Positions 10,741-23,257 of a DNA stretch of 64,000 nt are shown one piece after another; positions within the stretch are counted from its first letter, which is position 1, and each line of letters opens with the position of its first letter. The translations under genes were made by a program, and so were the position numbers. The DNA is taken from positions 22,098,669 to 22,162,668 of the forward strand of contig CM072805.1 in the NCBI GenBank assembly GCA_037013495.1, in the 5' to 3' direction. The stretch comes from Hippophae tibetana (Eukaryota > Streptophyta > Magnoliopsida > Rosales > Elaeagnaceae). The notes under the pieces are model-generated. The model did no database searches and was not told the DNA's origin. It saw only the letters and a program-made list of their open reading frames with translations.

Positions 10741-13700
10741 ATGTCAAAACACTGCACAACTAAATACATAAACGCATCAAACATGAGATGATCATAAAAA
10801 TTTCCTAAAGTTATTTGTTCCCATAAACAACACAACGACACACACCAAAACCCAAAAGAAACACTTACTCCAAGTACATCCATCTATCACTATGAATCAA
10901 CTCATCCAGTCCTCTATCACTCAGAAACACAAGGAACTCATCACCATACACACAACTTATCTGAAGCTTAAAGACTTCACTTTACATTTGTAACATATAC
11001 ACAAGAAATAAACACATACCTCATGAATGTATTGTGCAGAAATAACATGTAGTCAAACCATGTACTATCGTGTTACCCCTACACAAGTACATAACGATAG
11101 GCTCAAAATTAAGTAAACATTCACAACTTTCACTGACTTCATGCAATACTTCTCCTAAATGCACGCAAGTCAGACAATAATACGTAGTATAAACCTACAC
11201 TTATAGCCTATATGGAACACAACATGGAAACAAACATATATTATACATAGAAAATTCTCTTCCATTTTTAACACTTAAAGTCAAAGAAACGTTCCTATAT
11301 GAGGGAGAAATGAAATACAAATATTCTATAATTCTAACACTACTACAATAGAATAGGTAAGATTATACAAAAATAATAAGAGGTATCACATGCTTCAAAA
11401 GAAAAAAGACAAAAATGCATAGGGAACCAAAGATAAGTGTAGATAGAAAACATCTCATTCTACCCAAGAAAACATATGTTATGCATTCCATCAATAGTTA
11501 CTAGGTAATGAACAACAAGCAAGAAGCATGCAAGAAGGAAGGAGAAGTATAGAAATACATAGGTAGACATATGAATTTAGAGATAACATATAATGTATGC
11601 AATATGTCATCCTAACAGTCCTATTTATGTATAGTTCATACAGTGATACATCATAAAGAATAGAGCACTACATGAATATGCATAAAAACTCACAAATAGG
11701 ACAAAGAATAGGAAGTAAAACAAACACATCACTTCCTTTGATAGTATACACAAGACATACATTACTCCCCCTAACAGTATGCATGTAACAAAATAAATAT
11801 GTTAAGCATTATACTGGCAAACACCAACACAATATACAACTAGAAATACAAATGAAGAAAGTAAACAAAGCATGTTCAATGAATTAGAGGGTTCGTAAAG
11901 GATAAACATAACATTCAACACAAATATCCATATGTCCATCAATTCATGATGCATTCATATAAATGTATAACTAAATTTTTGATGACATGCACTGTGTGTG
12001 ATGTGCAAATTTTTTTTACTTTATATGCAATCATTATAGTCTTATGCAAACCAAGCAAATCAAAATATAGACTCAAGTTGAACCAAGCTTCATATGTTCA
12101 CAATTAGACTCTCTCTCCACTAATGTAAGTGTCAGCCAAGAAGAAATCAATAGGTCTTTCAAAGATTATAATGAAAGGCTAAGGAATGGTAGGGAAGAGA
12201 AGAGTTTTAGACTTAAACACACCTTTGTTGATCTAAACAAATGGATAAGTTTAAATCCATGACATTTATACCTTAAACATGGATTTCTTTTCTCTTTACT
12301 TCTCAAATTTCAACCAAAGAAGTTGAGAGTGTAGTACATAAAATTCAATGAATCTTGCACTTCTTGCTTTTTCATACTTCTCATCATTTAACATATCTTT
12401 CCTTTCTTTCTTCACTCATTTTGTTTCCAAAAGAAAATTATTCTCAATACTCATTTTGATTTTTTATTTTCATCATCTTTCCCAATTTTTTAATCATCAT
12501 TTCATTATCACCCTTCTTTCTTTCTTTTATTGAAATCAAGAGGATAAAGTTGACAAACTAAGAACATACAAGCCCAACAAAGGTGTAAAAGGTAAGTGGG
12601 AATAAAAAATTGGGGTAAGACTATATTTAGGGAAAAGAAATGAAGGGATAACATAATGGTACAACAAGGGGAGACTAAGGATTTGTGAACAATGGTGGTA
12701 AGAAATGATCAAATGATTGAAGGATGGCCTACATCGTTTTTCTATCCAAGCAACACCTTGAATTTCTCCTCGAGTGATACTAAAGATGGATTCTAGAGGT
12801 TTTTAGAGAAATAAAATCATCAATATATGAGATTCACACAAGTTTCTCAAAATAACCATAAAAATTCACAAGTATCTAGCATGTGTAAAGGAAAGATGTA
12901 TTTATAATAAAACAAACAAGAAAAAATTAGCCATATATGCTCTCAATTAATACACATGTCAAAACATCTACACTTCCATTCATGTTAAATGCATTCCAAG
13001 CATATATCAACATGATCCCTATAAAATGAATTTTACATAAAATAGTATAGCAAAGGGAAATAAACTGTCAATCTCACAAAACAAAAAAATAATAACTACC
13101 AAGTGAGATGACATGAAATGACTCAAAATAGATAAAAGCCAAATGAGAAGAGGAAAGTGTCTCAAAAGATATAAACAATAACATTTACATCATTGCTAGT
13201 CAGGAGAAAGAAAAAAACTGATTAAATAATGAACATTACAAGCAACACTTCTAAGAGAAAGAAGAAACAAAGAAAGCTACTAAAACCACTAAGCATGTGA
13301 GAAAGACAAAAGTTCCAACACAAAAACACATGACATGCTTAGACAAGGATACCAAGACATATAGGTTTAGTGAGAACATTGTAAGTATGTCAAAAGTCCT
13401 AAAGGCAGGTAAAAACTATATATGCCATACAGATGCATAAAGCAAACCAAATCCATTATAGAAAAGAATGAGACACAAAGATACAAGTAAGAAAGATATC
13501 TCTCGTTAATTTCAAAGAAATAAGTACATAACACAATGGAAGAATAAAAAGGTGAAAGATAGGTAAAAGATGGACATAAGTCACCAAGAAATAAATAGTG
13601 AATTAACACACATCATGGTAGGTGCAAGAACTAAATATCTAGTACAACAGATGAGAAGCATTTTAAATGTCCTGGCATAAGAATGACATGACAGTAGAAA

Positions 13701-14050
13701 AATAATCCTACTACAATGAAACTACATGATGATAACATATGACATGATGGTCATGCAAACATCCACAGAAGAAGTAAATAGTAAGCAATGAAAAAAGCTA
13801 GTAATAGGTCAAATAGTCAAGCATAACATCAAGTAAACAGTTAAAGCACTATACAAGACAAAGAAACAAGGAGAAAAATAGAGGTATGCATGAATATAAA
13901 ATAGGACACAAATAGACAACAAACAAACAAAAATAGTTATCAGATTGCGTACATAAAAACTACAAACAAAGAGAGAAATGAAAGCAAGCAATTTAACCCC
14001 TTTAGATTACCCAAAAATAGTTATCAGATTGCATCCCTTTGTTTAAAGAA
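10741..14050 (-). other. Internal region of the gag-only element without recognisable pol
   Basis: About 3.3 kb is rich in A and CA on the plus strand. Short open frames (for example 13367-13609 and 13809-13991 on the minus strand) are low-complexity, phenylalanine- and leucine-rich and look like chance. I searched by eye on the minus strand for the copia protease, integrase and YVDD motifs and saw none. This is where pol would lie in an autonomous element. Confidence 0.5.
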
Positions 14051-14059
14051 TTTTTATGG

Positions 14060-16500
14060 GGTAATAGAATTTGGAGATAGTCTCTAACTCATGTGAGCAT
14101 AAGGTGCATATAAAACCCGTGATCTACTTTGTTTATAGTTTTTTAAAATTTTGACAAGTCATCCATATATGTAGGACGAGGTGGGCTTTTTGAACCAAAT
14201 TTGTTTCCTTTTGCTTTGTGCCTCGGTGCATAATGCATATTGTATGAACATGCTCAAATGAGCCATAGTGGTTTTATCCTGACAGAGAAGATGGGGAAGA
14301 GCAAGAAAAAAGACTCTGAGTTGTACTCTTCACAAATTTAGGACACCGCCTAGAAATATGACTATGAATGCCACAAAAATAACAAGTACGAATAGTAGAG
14401 ATGGGAAAATAGGGTCCCTGACTTCGAGGAGTTGTATGCGAAGAAGAGGAAGAGGAAGTTCTCACATTGAATTTTATAGGAGGATGAATGGTCAATTTCC
14501 TACAAAGTGATCTCAAATGCCTAATTTTATGACAGTGGTGACAAATGGGAATAATAGTAGATAAAGGAAATAGATCACTACTTAAGCATATGAAAGAGCT
14601 AGCCTTAGGTGAATGGTTTACCTTATTAGGGGAATCTGGTTGAGACCATGCAAGAGATTTACCTTTTGGGTTGATAGTGGAAAACTTTAAATTTGGTTCT
14701 TAATTGGAAGCTTTGAAAAACTTAGTTTAACCATCTGTAGACGTTGAATCCCCCTCACTGTACCTAACTCCATGGTTTCCCCCAAAAAACTTGACATTGT
14801 TAACCATTTCATTTAACATTTTTAAACTTGTAGTCATTCTATCAATAATAATGGTGAGGTGTGATAGTTCTTTCTTTCACATGCTTAGCTTTTCTTTCAT
14901 GGCTGCAACCAAGTCCTTTTTTTCTCTAAGAAGGATTTAAGATAAGAGGTCAAATTATTAAGAATCTTAACTTTCTTATGTAGTTTCTCAATCTCAGCAT
15001 CATTTTTCGTAAGAGAGTCTCTCAAATGGTCCTTTGAGCCATTAAAAACAATTATCTTTCTTTTTAATTATTCAATTTCATTCTTTAGATCAGAAGTAGT
15101 CATAGGAATGATCAGAGATTGAGTAGCTTTACCATAAGTAAGAACCATCAACTATTCCTTAACCTTTTCAACTTTCTCATGATTTTCATGAAACATTTTT
15201 AGCAAATCATCATACCTTTTTTGAATGAACACACACTTTATTATGAGATCATGTTGTTATTCATCAACATATGACTTTCTTTCCTCAAGAGCTTTCTTTA
15301 ACACATAAATCTTGCATTCTTTTTCATCAATGCTCTTTATAGCCTTTGTCTTATCCTTTTTGCACTTGATATGCTCCAACAGTAGAGCATTGTATGTATC
15401 GAGTAATTGGTCTTGCTCATCTTCATCTTCATTTTTATCATCTTTAACAATTATCTCTTGAATAGCTAAGGCAATAGTCAAAGGATTAATGATACTATTA
15501 GAGGCAACGAAGGCATAAAATATGTTTTATCCCCATCTTCACTATTGGTACTGTTGAAATAGTAGGCTCAACTTTCATTACTCTTTTTCATTTGATTTTA
15601 TTCTTGAAGACATTGAGCAACAATGTGTCCAGGCTTTCTGCATTCAAAGCACCTTATTTTATTTAACTAACCTTTACTTGATTTCTCATAATCATTTTCT
15701 TAGTCTTTATAAATTCTAGTAGATTTTGTGGTTTTGAAACTAGAAATATCTCTCCTAATAGTCCTAAAAGAAAGTTGATTCTTCCAAAATAATTTAGTAA
15801 GTCTCTAAGAAAGGAATGTCATTTTCTACTCATTAGTTCAGAATTATCATTATCATTACCTGAGATACACACATCTTTAATTGATTCACTTCCCTTAATA
15901 GTCTTGAGGGTTAAGATTTTTCCCTTTTTAGAAGTAATCTACTATTGTCTTAGTAAAAAGGTGATATAGTTTGAACACTTGCAAGTCACCAACCAACTCA
16001 TTTATATTGAGCTCACCAGGTTTGTACATTGACTCCAATACAATGACCTTAGCATGTAACCTTAAAGGTATATTGGAAATAATATTTTCAATTTGTTTTT
16101 CTTCACTAATTGGTCTACCTTGGTTATGGGAGCAATTTACTATGTTGGGAAATCATGCATAAAATTGATCGAAGTCTCATCTTTTTACATAATGCACATT
16201 TTAAAATCTCTATTTAGCTTCAGCATTTTGGATCTCTTTACTAGAAAAGTACCTTCATGTGTTGTTTTCATAAGATCTCAAACCTATTTAGAGGACGTAC
16301 ATCTTTGAATCCTTCTATATTCATTAGGTGACATAGTTGTGATGATAACATATAACCCTGTATTGTTCCACTTAGATTCCTTGGATTCATCCTTGATCCA
16401 TTTAACCATAGGTTTTAGGATAACATTATTGTTAAGTAGGGTTTTGGTAGGGTAGATCCAGCCATTTTCAACAAGGAACCCTGCTCAATCTCCTTGGAAC
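14060..16500 (-). pseudogene. Sirevirus-like gag remnant (UBN2-type domain, two zinc knuckles, coiled coil)
   Basis: Read from 16500 downward, a UBN2-like gag domain is recognisable at about 16060-15950 (KPGELNINELVGDLQVF, the family's 'LDELIGSLQ' block). A first CCHC knuckle, CFECRKPGHIVAQC, lies at about 15615-15657. An acidic then lysine-rich coiled coil follows at 15481-15257 and beyond. Two more knuckle-type clusters, CHHCHKIRHLRSLC (about 14500-14545) and CYFCGIHSHISRRC (about 14340-14385), flank a serine-rich linker. Gag with a long coiled coil after the knuckle is typical of Sireviruses. Gag packages the element RNA into virus-like particles. Several frameshifts and stops break it. 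Confidence 0.65.
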
Positions 16501-16671
16501 CACAAAAGACCCTCATTTGAGATTTCTAATAAGTATAGTTAATCCATTAAAAAGTGGAGGTTTACCTACATTACCTCTTTCTCTTGACGTCATTAGTGAG
16601 AAAGTATCCATGTGAAATAGTGAGTTACCAAGATCGGCATTGGAGAAGTTAAGCCTAAAAAGGGTGTACCT

Positions 16672-16684
16672 ATTCTGATACCGA
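16672..16684 (-). other. Primer binding site of the gag-only element
   Basis: The minus strand reads TCGGTATCAGAAT just inside the right LTR. This matches the initiator tRNA-Met primer site TGGTATCAGAGC with a few changes. It fixes the 5' LTR as the right-hand one. Confidence 0.65.
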
Positions 16685-16685
16685 T

Positions 16686-17147
16686 TGAAAGAGTCCACAA
16701 CCCAGTACACTATCAGGGTAAAGAGGAATAGACTCTTTAAAGACTCAGCCTTAACTTGCATAGATAGGAAATCAAACTCTTAAGTAGTATACATAGCAGA
16801 AGCCCAAAAAATATAATATCAGATAAGTAGATAACTTTGAACAACAGATATTATATAAATTCAATAGAAAATAGGCAAGAATATAAAGGTTTTCTAATTA
16901 GAATTTAAGCTTTTATTATGTTGCAACATACACACCTTAAACTCAAATTATATCAACACAACAATAGATCATACATAACATGCTATATAATGAGATAAAC
17001 TTGTAGAGATACTATATCTACGTGATAACATCCTCAAGTTGATTAAAGAAAACATTCAATATTATATAATTCACTAAATAATAAAACAGTTACAATATTT
17101 TGTATATAAAAAGCTAACACACAGACACGAGTACAACGAAACTTTCA
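16686..17147 (-). repeat. 5' LTR (right) of the gag-only element
   Basis: 462 bp, bounded by TGAAAG at 16686 and CTTTCA at 17147, a 6-bp perfect terminal inverted repeat. The primer site lies one base inside and the target duplication TATAA lies directly outside at 17148-17152. Confidence 0.7.
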
Positions 17148-17152
17148 TATAA

Positions 17153-17440
17153 TATCATTAAAGTCTCCAATAATGCACTAATGAGTAGATATATTTGAAA
17201 GAAAGAAAAAGTAAGTTCTTGACAAATGCTAGCTTTGCTTGAGTAATATGGAGGAATATAAACAAAACATATAATAATCTTTCCATTAGGTAGAGAAGTT
17301 GAAGATAGGTTTGCTACATAAGAACTGCCTACATGAATATTAGAAAAACATATCAAATTAGATCAAAAATAACATAAGCCTCCCTTAATACAAACTACTG
17401 GTGTTACGATGCTACTATTATAAGTTGAGAGTGAAGATTG
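17153..17440 (-). pseudogene. LINE ORF2 start: N-terminal endonuclease fragment
   Basis: Minus-strand coding text includes an SSYVANLSSTSLPNGKIII stretch, then VYIPP and the endonuclease motif GDFND at about 17153-17168. It stops at the LTR insertion and resumes at 8420 in the same frame once one 5-bp target copy is removed. It belongs to the apurinic endonuclease domain that nicks the target. Confidence 0.7.
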
Positions 17441-19122
17441 CAAAAGCTGGTGATGTACTTCTTGGACTTTAGTTTTCATTAACTAGATAATATTTGATTT
17501 ATTCTTCCTAACTAGGTATCACAGTGCATTTCTGGCTCAAGGTCGAACAAAATCTCGGCCATTCTAGCTTAGTAGTTTCATGGCTAATATAGGGGTAGGG
17601 TTGAGACCTCGCCTTTGCCAGTAGATTTCTTGAAGCTAAAAGTAGATTTCTTACCCAGTATGCCAGCTCTATGCAGGTCCTATAAAATTTCTTTTAGAGT
17701 AGTCAATAATTCATTAAAGTAGAATCATAATTGGGCCCTGATACAGTTGGTAATTCAATTTTTATCTTCTTTTTTGCTTTTGATACAGTGCACAAGGCGT
17801 TTCGTTTAAAGGCACATTTGTTGGAATTCACTAAAGGAGGAGTGATATCATGCTTAGGACTCTCTATAGCCTCAATAGGCATTGATTGATGTGGTGAGAG
17901 ATTCTGGTGTGTTTCAGAAGTAGTTGATGGGGATTTAAAATTGAATTTGTGGATTTGTAAAAGGGCATAGATGATTTGGGAGGTGTAATTTATAGCATGG
18001 AAAAAAGAACCATTATGAGCAGCTTCAGCGATCTGAAAAATCATGTTGGTAGAGAGTTATCGAGGTTTTCGATTGGTATATATAGCTATGGTTAACCCCA
18101 CAGCTTGAGCCAACATTTTCCATCTTAGTACTTCATCGACCATTGTAATAGATACTTGGTTGTACCATGCATTCATCGAAATACTCTGCAAGTCTATAAC
18201 ATAAACCATTTGTATCAGCTCCTGAACTTCTTGGTGGATTCTGTGAGCTTTTCTCTTACTTTTGTAGGGAGTAAGACGACTGGCTCTCTCTATCTTACTA
18301 AAAAATTGGAGTATTGAGTAGCAATTTTCCTAGATGGTCCTGCCTTTGTAGATACTTGTCAAAAATTCTTATTGATAGAGGTGAAGTTAGGAGTTTCGGA
18401 AGAGGCAGTGAGCTAGCTAGAAATGGTTGATAAGGGCAAGTTGTTTAAAGTTGGCCTTGAGCCATTCACCATAAATTGGGAAACAAGAGTCTTCTCTTAT
18501 TTGATAAGTGACTTCTACAGATAGATTATATTCAATGGTCATATGGTTGAGTCTACTACATTTGAAGCAAAAATCTGGCATTCTTTCATAACAAAATTCG
18601 ACCCAAATATAGGAACTAAAAGAGATGGATTATGATGTAGTCTTTCTTTTAATTTTGCACCCACAGACTAGAGGCTCATACGCATTAATATCCACATGAA
18701 AATGAAGGTACCTTCTTGTCATGTACATCTCCTCATTGGCTTCTTCTTTCTGAACCAGTTTACCAGCAATTTTAGCAAGTTTTTTGACATTTGATGGCTT
18801 TATGCCATCGAAATGAATGCTAAAAACAAGCAGCGTTGAAATCCACTTGTTGTATTGTGAAATTATGCTTCCATTCTCATAATACTAAAAGGGTGTGGTT
18901 GATATGCCACATACATTTTTCCCATATTGTGTCCCTATCTTTTGGAGAGGTAATAGAAAATGAGAATATATACTTGTGATAATCTATGACAAAGACAAAG
19001 TAATCCATTTCCAGGTCCCAAGCTCTTTTGAGGACATTGAGAACTTGATTTTTTTGGTAGTTTTTTTAGAAATCACCTTTCCGACCAGTTTGATGGATGC
19101 AACAATGATTACCTCTTCAGGG
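17441..19122 (-). pseudogene. LINE ORF1 remnant: DUF4283 end, CCHC-type knuckle, basic tail
   Basis: The conserved plant LINE ORF1 signature 'YERLPDFCxxCGRxGH' is visible as YERMPDFCFKCSRLNHM at about 18540-18600, followed by YGEWLKA. Upstream, at about 18860-19060, is a DUF4283-type region (AWDLEMDYFVFVI, then HINHTLLVL). Downstream, the 113-aa frame 18044-17703 is a lysine-rich C-terminal part. A one-base shift at about 19055-19070 and several stops break it. ORF1 proteins bind LINE RNA. The copia insertion at 19128 separates it from its N-terminal coding sequence at 23650. Confidence 0.7.
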
Positions 19123-19127
19123 TCTTT

Positions 19128-19484
19128 TGTTGGTTTGTAAACTTGTTTACAAGCCCAAAAATAAAAATAAAAACTCTTTGAAATATTTTAGCCAATTTGA
19201 AGTCCAACTCATAGAAGCTTCTATGGTGATGATCTGGATTGATAAGGATACAACTCATGGTTTGTGGAAAGAAGAAAATCAATGGGGTTAGGTAAGGAGA
19301 TAGGTGTATGTTTTGGTAGGTTTATATTTTATGACTTAGATTTATTAGTTGTTTCTATAAAAACCTCTCAGTAGTAATGTAATAATTAAGTTAAAAAAAT
19401 CAGAAACAAAAATTGGAGAGTTTCTTAGTGTTTCTGGAAAATTGTTTTTGAGTTTTTAGAGTTTTGATCCATAATATTCCAACA
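19128..19484 (+). repeat. 5' LTR of the copia element
   Basis: 357 bp, TGTTGG...CCAACA. It aligns along its full length with 23258-23644. The 3' copy carries an extra TTTAGATTG-type segment and a longer TGTTCTCAAGTG stretch near its end. Confidence 0.88.
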
Positions 19485-19487
19485 AAA

Positions 19488-19499
19488 TGGTATCAGAGC
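19488..19499 (+). other. tRNA-Met primer binding site of the copia element
   Basis: TGGTATCAGAGC is a perfect match to the initiator tRNA-Met primer site, three bases after the 5' LTR. Confidence 0.92.
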
Positions 19500-19879
19500 T
19501 GTAGTTGGAAATATAAATATAAACTATTGTATATCAAATCGAAGCTATCTACGAGACAAATATGAAGCCGCAAGAATCATCTCGATCGGAGTTCGGACGT
19601 GCCGCCACTATCCTCCAGAAGTTTCTGCCAGAAACTGAGTTAACTCACTGATTCAGCCGAGTTGGAACCGAGTTGACCGAGCCGTCAAGCCGTTTGATCG
19701 AGCCGCCGAGACAGTTGACCAAAAAGTTGACTTTGACCTTTGACCAAAAAATTTCAAATTTTCCCCGGAGTTCCTCCTAAGGTTTTTTTGACGTTCTGAA
19801 TCCATCTGTGCGATCAGAATTTAAAAATTCTCACTATATTGAGAGTTATGTCAAGTTGAGGTATGTTATCGTTTTAAGT

Positions 19880-22800
19880 TCCGACACTCAACAACGACAA
19901 CTATGATAATTAGAGTATTAAGATGAAGGCTCTTTTGGGTGCACATGATGTGTGAGAAGTCGTAGAGAAAGGATTAAGTAAGCCAGACGATGAAGCTACT
20001 CTAACGCAAGTACAAAAAAAATCTTTGAAGGATTTGAGAAAAAGAGACAAGAAAACCCTTTTTCTTATCTATCAAGCCTTAAATGATGATGAGTTTGAGA
20101 AGATTTCAGATGCAACATCTTCCAAAGCAGCGTTGAATAAGCTTCAAATTTCTTTCAAAGGAGCCGAGAAAGTGAAGAAGGTTCGTCTCCAAACACTAAG
20201 AGGTGAGTTTGAATCTCTACATATGAAAGCTTCCGAATCTATTTCCAACTATTTCTCAAGAGTCGCAGTTGTTTCTAATCAATTAAAAAAAACATTTAAA
20301 TGTTGGGAGATGTTAGAATAATGAAAAAGATACTTCGTTCATTAGATTCCAAATTTGAACACATTGTCGTGACGATTGAAGAAACAAAAGATTTGGAAGA
20401 AATGATCATTGATGAACTCAATGAGTCATTACAAGCATATGAAGAAAAGCATAAGAAGAAGCAAGGGATCACTGAGCAACTCTTCAAGATGAAATTCAAG
20501 GATAAGCATGAAAGCCAAGGCAATGACAAAAACCAACATGGCCGAGGTAGAGGTAGAGGCCGTGGACGAGGTGAAAGCCACGGTCATGGATGAGGTTGGA
20601 ATTACAACAACAATTCCAACAACTTTGAGAGACCAGAAAGCTCAACACAAAGTCGAGGAAGAGATAATATGAACTCAAGGTATGGCAAATCTCAAGTTCA
20701 ATGCTATAATTGTCAGAAATTTGGACATTATGCTTCAGAATGTAGAGCTCCCAATAATAGAGTAGATGAGAAAATCAACTACATAGAGGAGAAGACCGAT
20801 GAGAAAAAAACTTTTTTTCTAGCACGGAAGGAGGGTGATAGTAGTCAACCAAATGCCTGGTATCTTGACAGCGGTGCAAGCAACCATATGTGTGGAAGGA
20901 AAGACATGTTCGTGGAACTAGATGAGTCAGTAAGTGGAAATGTCTCATTTGGAGATGATTCAAACGTAGCAGTGAAAGGAAGATGTAACATTCTTATTCG
21001 TTTGAAAGATGGGCAACATCAATTTATTTCCAATGTTTACTATGTCCCAAATATGAAAAGTAACATCTTAAGTTTAGGACAATTGTTAGAGAAAGGTTAT
21101 GATATTCATATGAAGGATAGTAATCTTTCTATAAAAGATGATAAGAATAACCTCATTGCTAACGTGTCGATGTCAAAGAATAGAATGTTCTTGATCAACA
21201 TACAAAATGACATTGCAAAGTGTCTAAAAACCTGTTATAAAGATGCATCGTGGCTATGGCATCTTCGATTCAGACATCTCAATTTTGGAGGATTGGAGAT
21301 GTTTTCTAAGAAGGAGATGGTGAAGGGACTACCTTGCATTAACCATCATGATCAACTTTGTGAAAGGTGCCTACTCAGAAAGCAATTCCAAAAAATCTTT
21401 CCAAAGGAGTCAGACTCAAGAGCCAAGAAGCCACTCGAGCTAATCCATACTGATGTGTGCGGACCGATCAAGCCTGGTTCTCTCGGTAACAGTAACTATT
21501 TTATTTTTTTATTGATCATTTTTCAAGAAAAACTTGGGTATATTTCTTGAAACAGAAATCATAAGTTTTTGAAGTATTCAAGAGGTTCAAAGTTATAGTG
21601 GAGAGATAAAGTGGTAGAAAAATCAAAGCCATGAGATCAGACCGAGGTGGAGAATTTACATCCAAGGAGTTTCAAGAGTTCTGTGAAGCAAATGAAATTC
21701 ATAGATCTTTAATAGTGCCAAGATCCCCCCAACAGAATGGTGTAGCTGAAAGAAAGAACCGAATAATCCTCAATATGGCACGAAGCATGCTCAAAAGCAA
21801 GAAACTACCCAAAGAGGTTTGGGTAGAAGCAGTAGCATGTGCAGTTTACTTGTCAAACTGATCTCCAACAAGAAGTGTATGGGGAAAGACACCGCAAGAG
21901 GAATGAAGTGGAAGAAAGCCTGGTATTTCCCACCTAAGAGTCTTTGGAAGTATAACCCATGTTCATGTACCTGATGAGAGAAGAACGAAGCTTGATGATA
22001 AAAGCGAGAGTTTTAACTTCATCGGTTATGATGCTAATTCAAAGGGCTATAAGTTGTACAACCCGTACAATAAGAAGATTGTGATTAGTCGAGATGTGGT
22101 ATTCGATAAAGAAGGAGAATGGTATTTTAACTCTCATGCATATAACTTCAATTTCTTTCCTCAGTTTAAAGAAGATGAGTAGACAATGAGGAAGCAATCT
22201 GTAGAAATTCAACAAGAGCCAACGACTCCACCTACTTCACCAATGCCAACCACTTATGAAGATCCGTCATCATCTTCGAGTGGAAGTGAAAGAGCCGTGA
22301 CACGTACACGAAATCTCCAAGATCTTTATGAGGTAACAGAACGACAAGATAATCTTACCTTATTCTGTCTATTTGCTGATTGTGAGCAGATATCGGGTTA
22401 ATGACATATTTCCTTGGAATTGAAGTGAGGCAAAAGAAAGAAGGCATATTCATCTCTCAAGAAAGCTATGCAAGGGGGATACTAAAGAAGTTCAAAATGA
22501 ACGATTGCAAGCCGATCCACACACCAGTGGAATATGGAATTAAACTATCCAAGCATGAAGATGGTGAAAGTGTGGATCCAACATTTTTTCAAAAATTTAG
22601 TTGGAATTCTACGTTATCTCACATGCACAAGGCCTAACATCCTGTATGTCGTTGGATTGATTAGCCGCTATATGGAGAAACCGACAATCACCTATTTCAA
22701 AGCTACAAAAAGAATCATATGCTATCTAAAAGGTACAATTAATTTTAACTTGTTCTATTCGGCTTCCAATGATTACAAGCTTGTTGGATATAATGATAGC

Positions 22801-23250
22801 GATTTTGGTGGATATATAGATGATCGAAAAAGTACTTCCTGATTTGTGTTTTTCATGGGAGATACTGCTTTTACATGGATGTCAAAAAAGCAACCGATTG
22901 TCACCTTGTCTAGCTGTGAAGTAGAATATGTAGTAGCTACCTCATGTGTTTACCATGCAATTTGGCTGAGAAACTTGTTAAAGGAGCTAAGTATGACACA
23001 AGAAGAGTCAACCAAAATATGTGTCGACAACAAGTCAACCATTGCCTTAGCCAAAAATCTTGTTTTCCATGATCGAAGCAAACACATAGATACTCGATAT
23101 CATTATATCAGGGAGTGCATCACAAGAAAGGATGTACAAATCGAGTATGTAAAATCACAAGATCAAATTGCCGACATCTTTACTAAACCGATCAAGCAAG
23201 AAGACTTTGTCAGATTGAGAAATTTGCTCGACATCATAAAACAAGTTTAA
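19880..23250 (+). pseudogene. Copia gag-pol remnant (gag, protease, integrase, RNase H; RT core missing)
   Basis: Gag starts at about 19880, with stops where the family has Trp, and shows a UBN2-type domain to about 20460. It has an RGRGRGRGR stretch and then the knuckle [14 protein letters not shown] (20702-20743). The protease motif [11 protein letters not shown] is at 20858-20890 and the GAG-pre-integrase block at about 21250. Integrase acidic residues fall in HTDVCGP (about 21445), RSDRGGEF (21634) and SPQQNGVAERKNR (about 21730). At about 22390 the text jumps from the linker before RT to GLMTYFLGIEV near the RT end, so fingers, palm and the YVDD box are absent. RNase H runs 22846-23250 (TLSSCEVEY, then DIFTKP). 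Stops at about 20320, 20592, 21550 and 21859 break it. It cannot transpose by itself. Confidence 0.88.
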
Positions 23251-23257
23251 GGGGGAG
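23249..23257 (+). other. Polypurine tract of the copia element
   Basis: AAGGGGGAG directly precedes the 3' LTR and almost touches the last pol codon at 23250. This is the usual copia arrangement. Confidence 0.85.

Larger units (their letters stand above)
8421..17147 (-). mobile_element. Gag-only copia/Sirevirus-like LTR retrotransposon inserted in the LINE endonuclease
   Basis: The two direct repeats start with TGAAAG, at 8421 and 16686, and the right one ends CTTTCA at 17147. A near-perfect 5-bp target duplication flanks the element: GATAA at 8416-8420 and TATAA at 17148-17152. A tRNA-Met-type primer binding site adjoins the right LTR internally and a purine tract (minus strand) adjoins the left, so transcription runs right to left. 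The internal region carries a decayed gag near the 5' LTR (about 16500-14060). I see no protease, integrase or reverse transcriptase in the remaining 3.3 kb. It was therefore probably a non-autonomous element, or one that lost pol. Confidence 0.75.

Noticed and set aside
12348..14000. Several 60-80 aa frames rich in Phe, Leu and Ser
   Set aside because: Low-complexity content, no domain, and location in the non-coding internal part of an LTR element.
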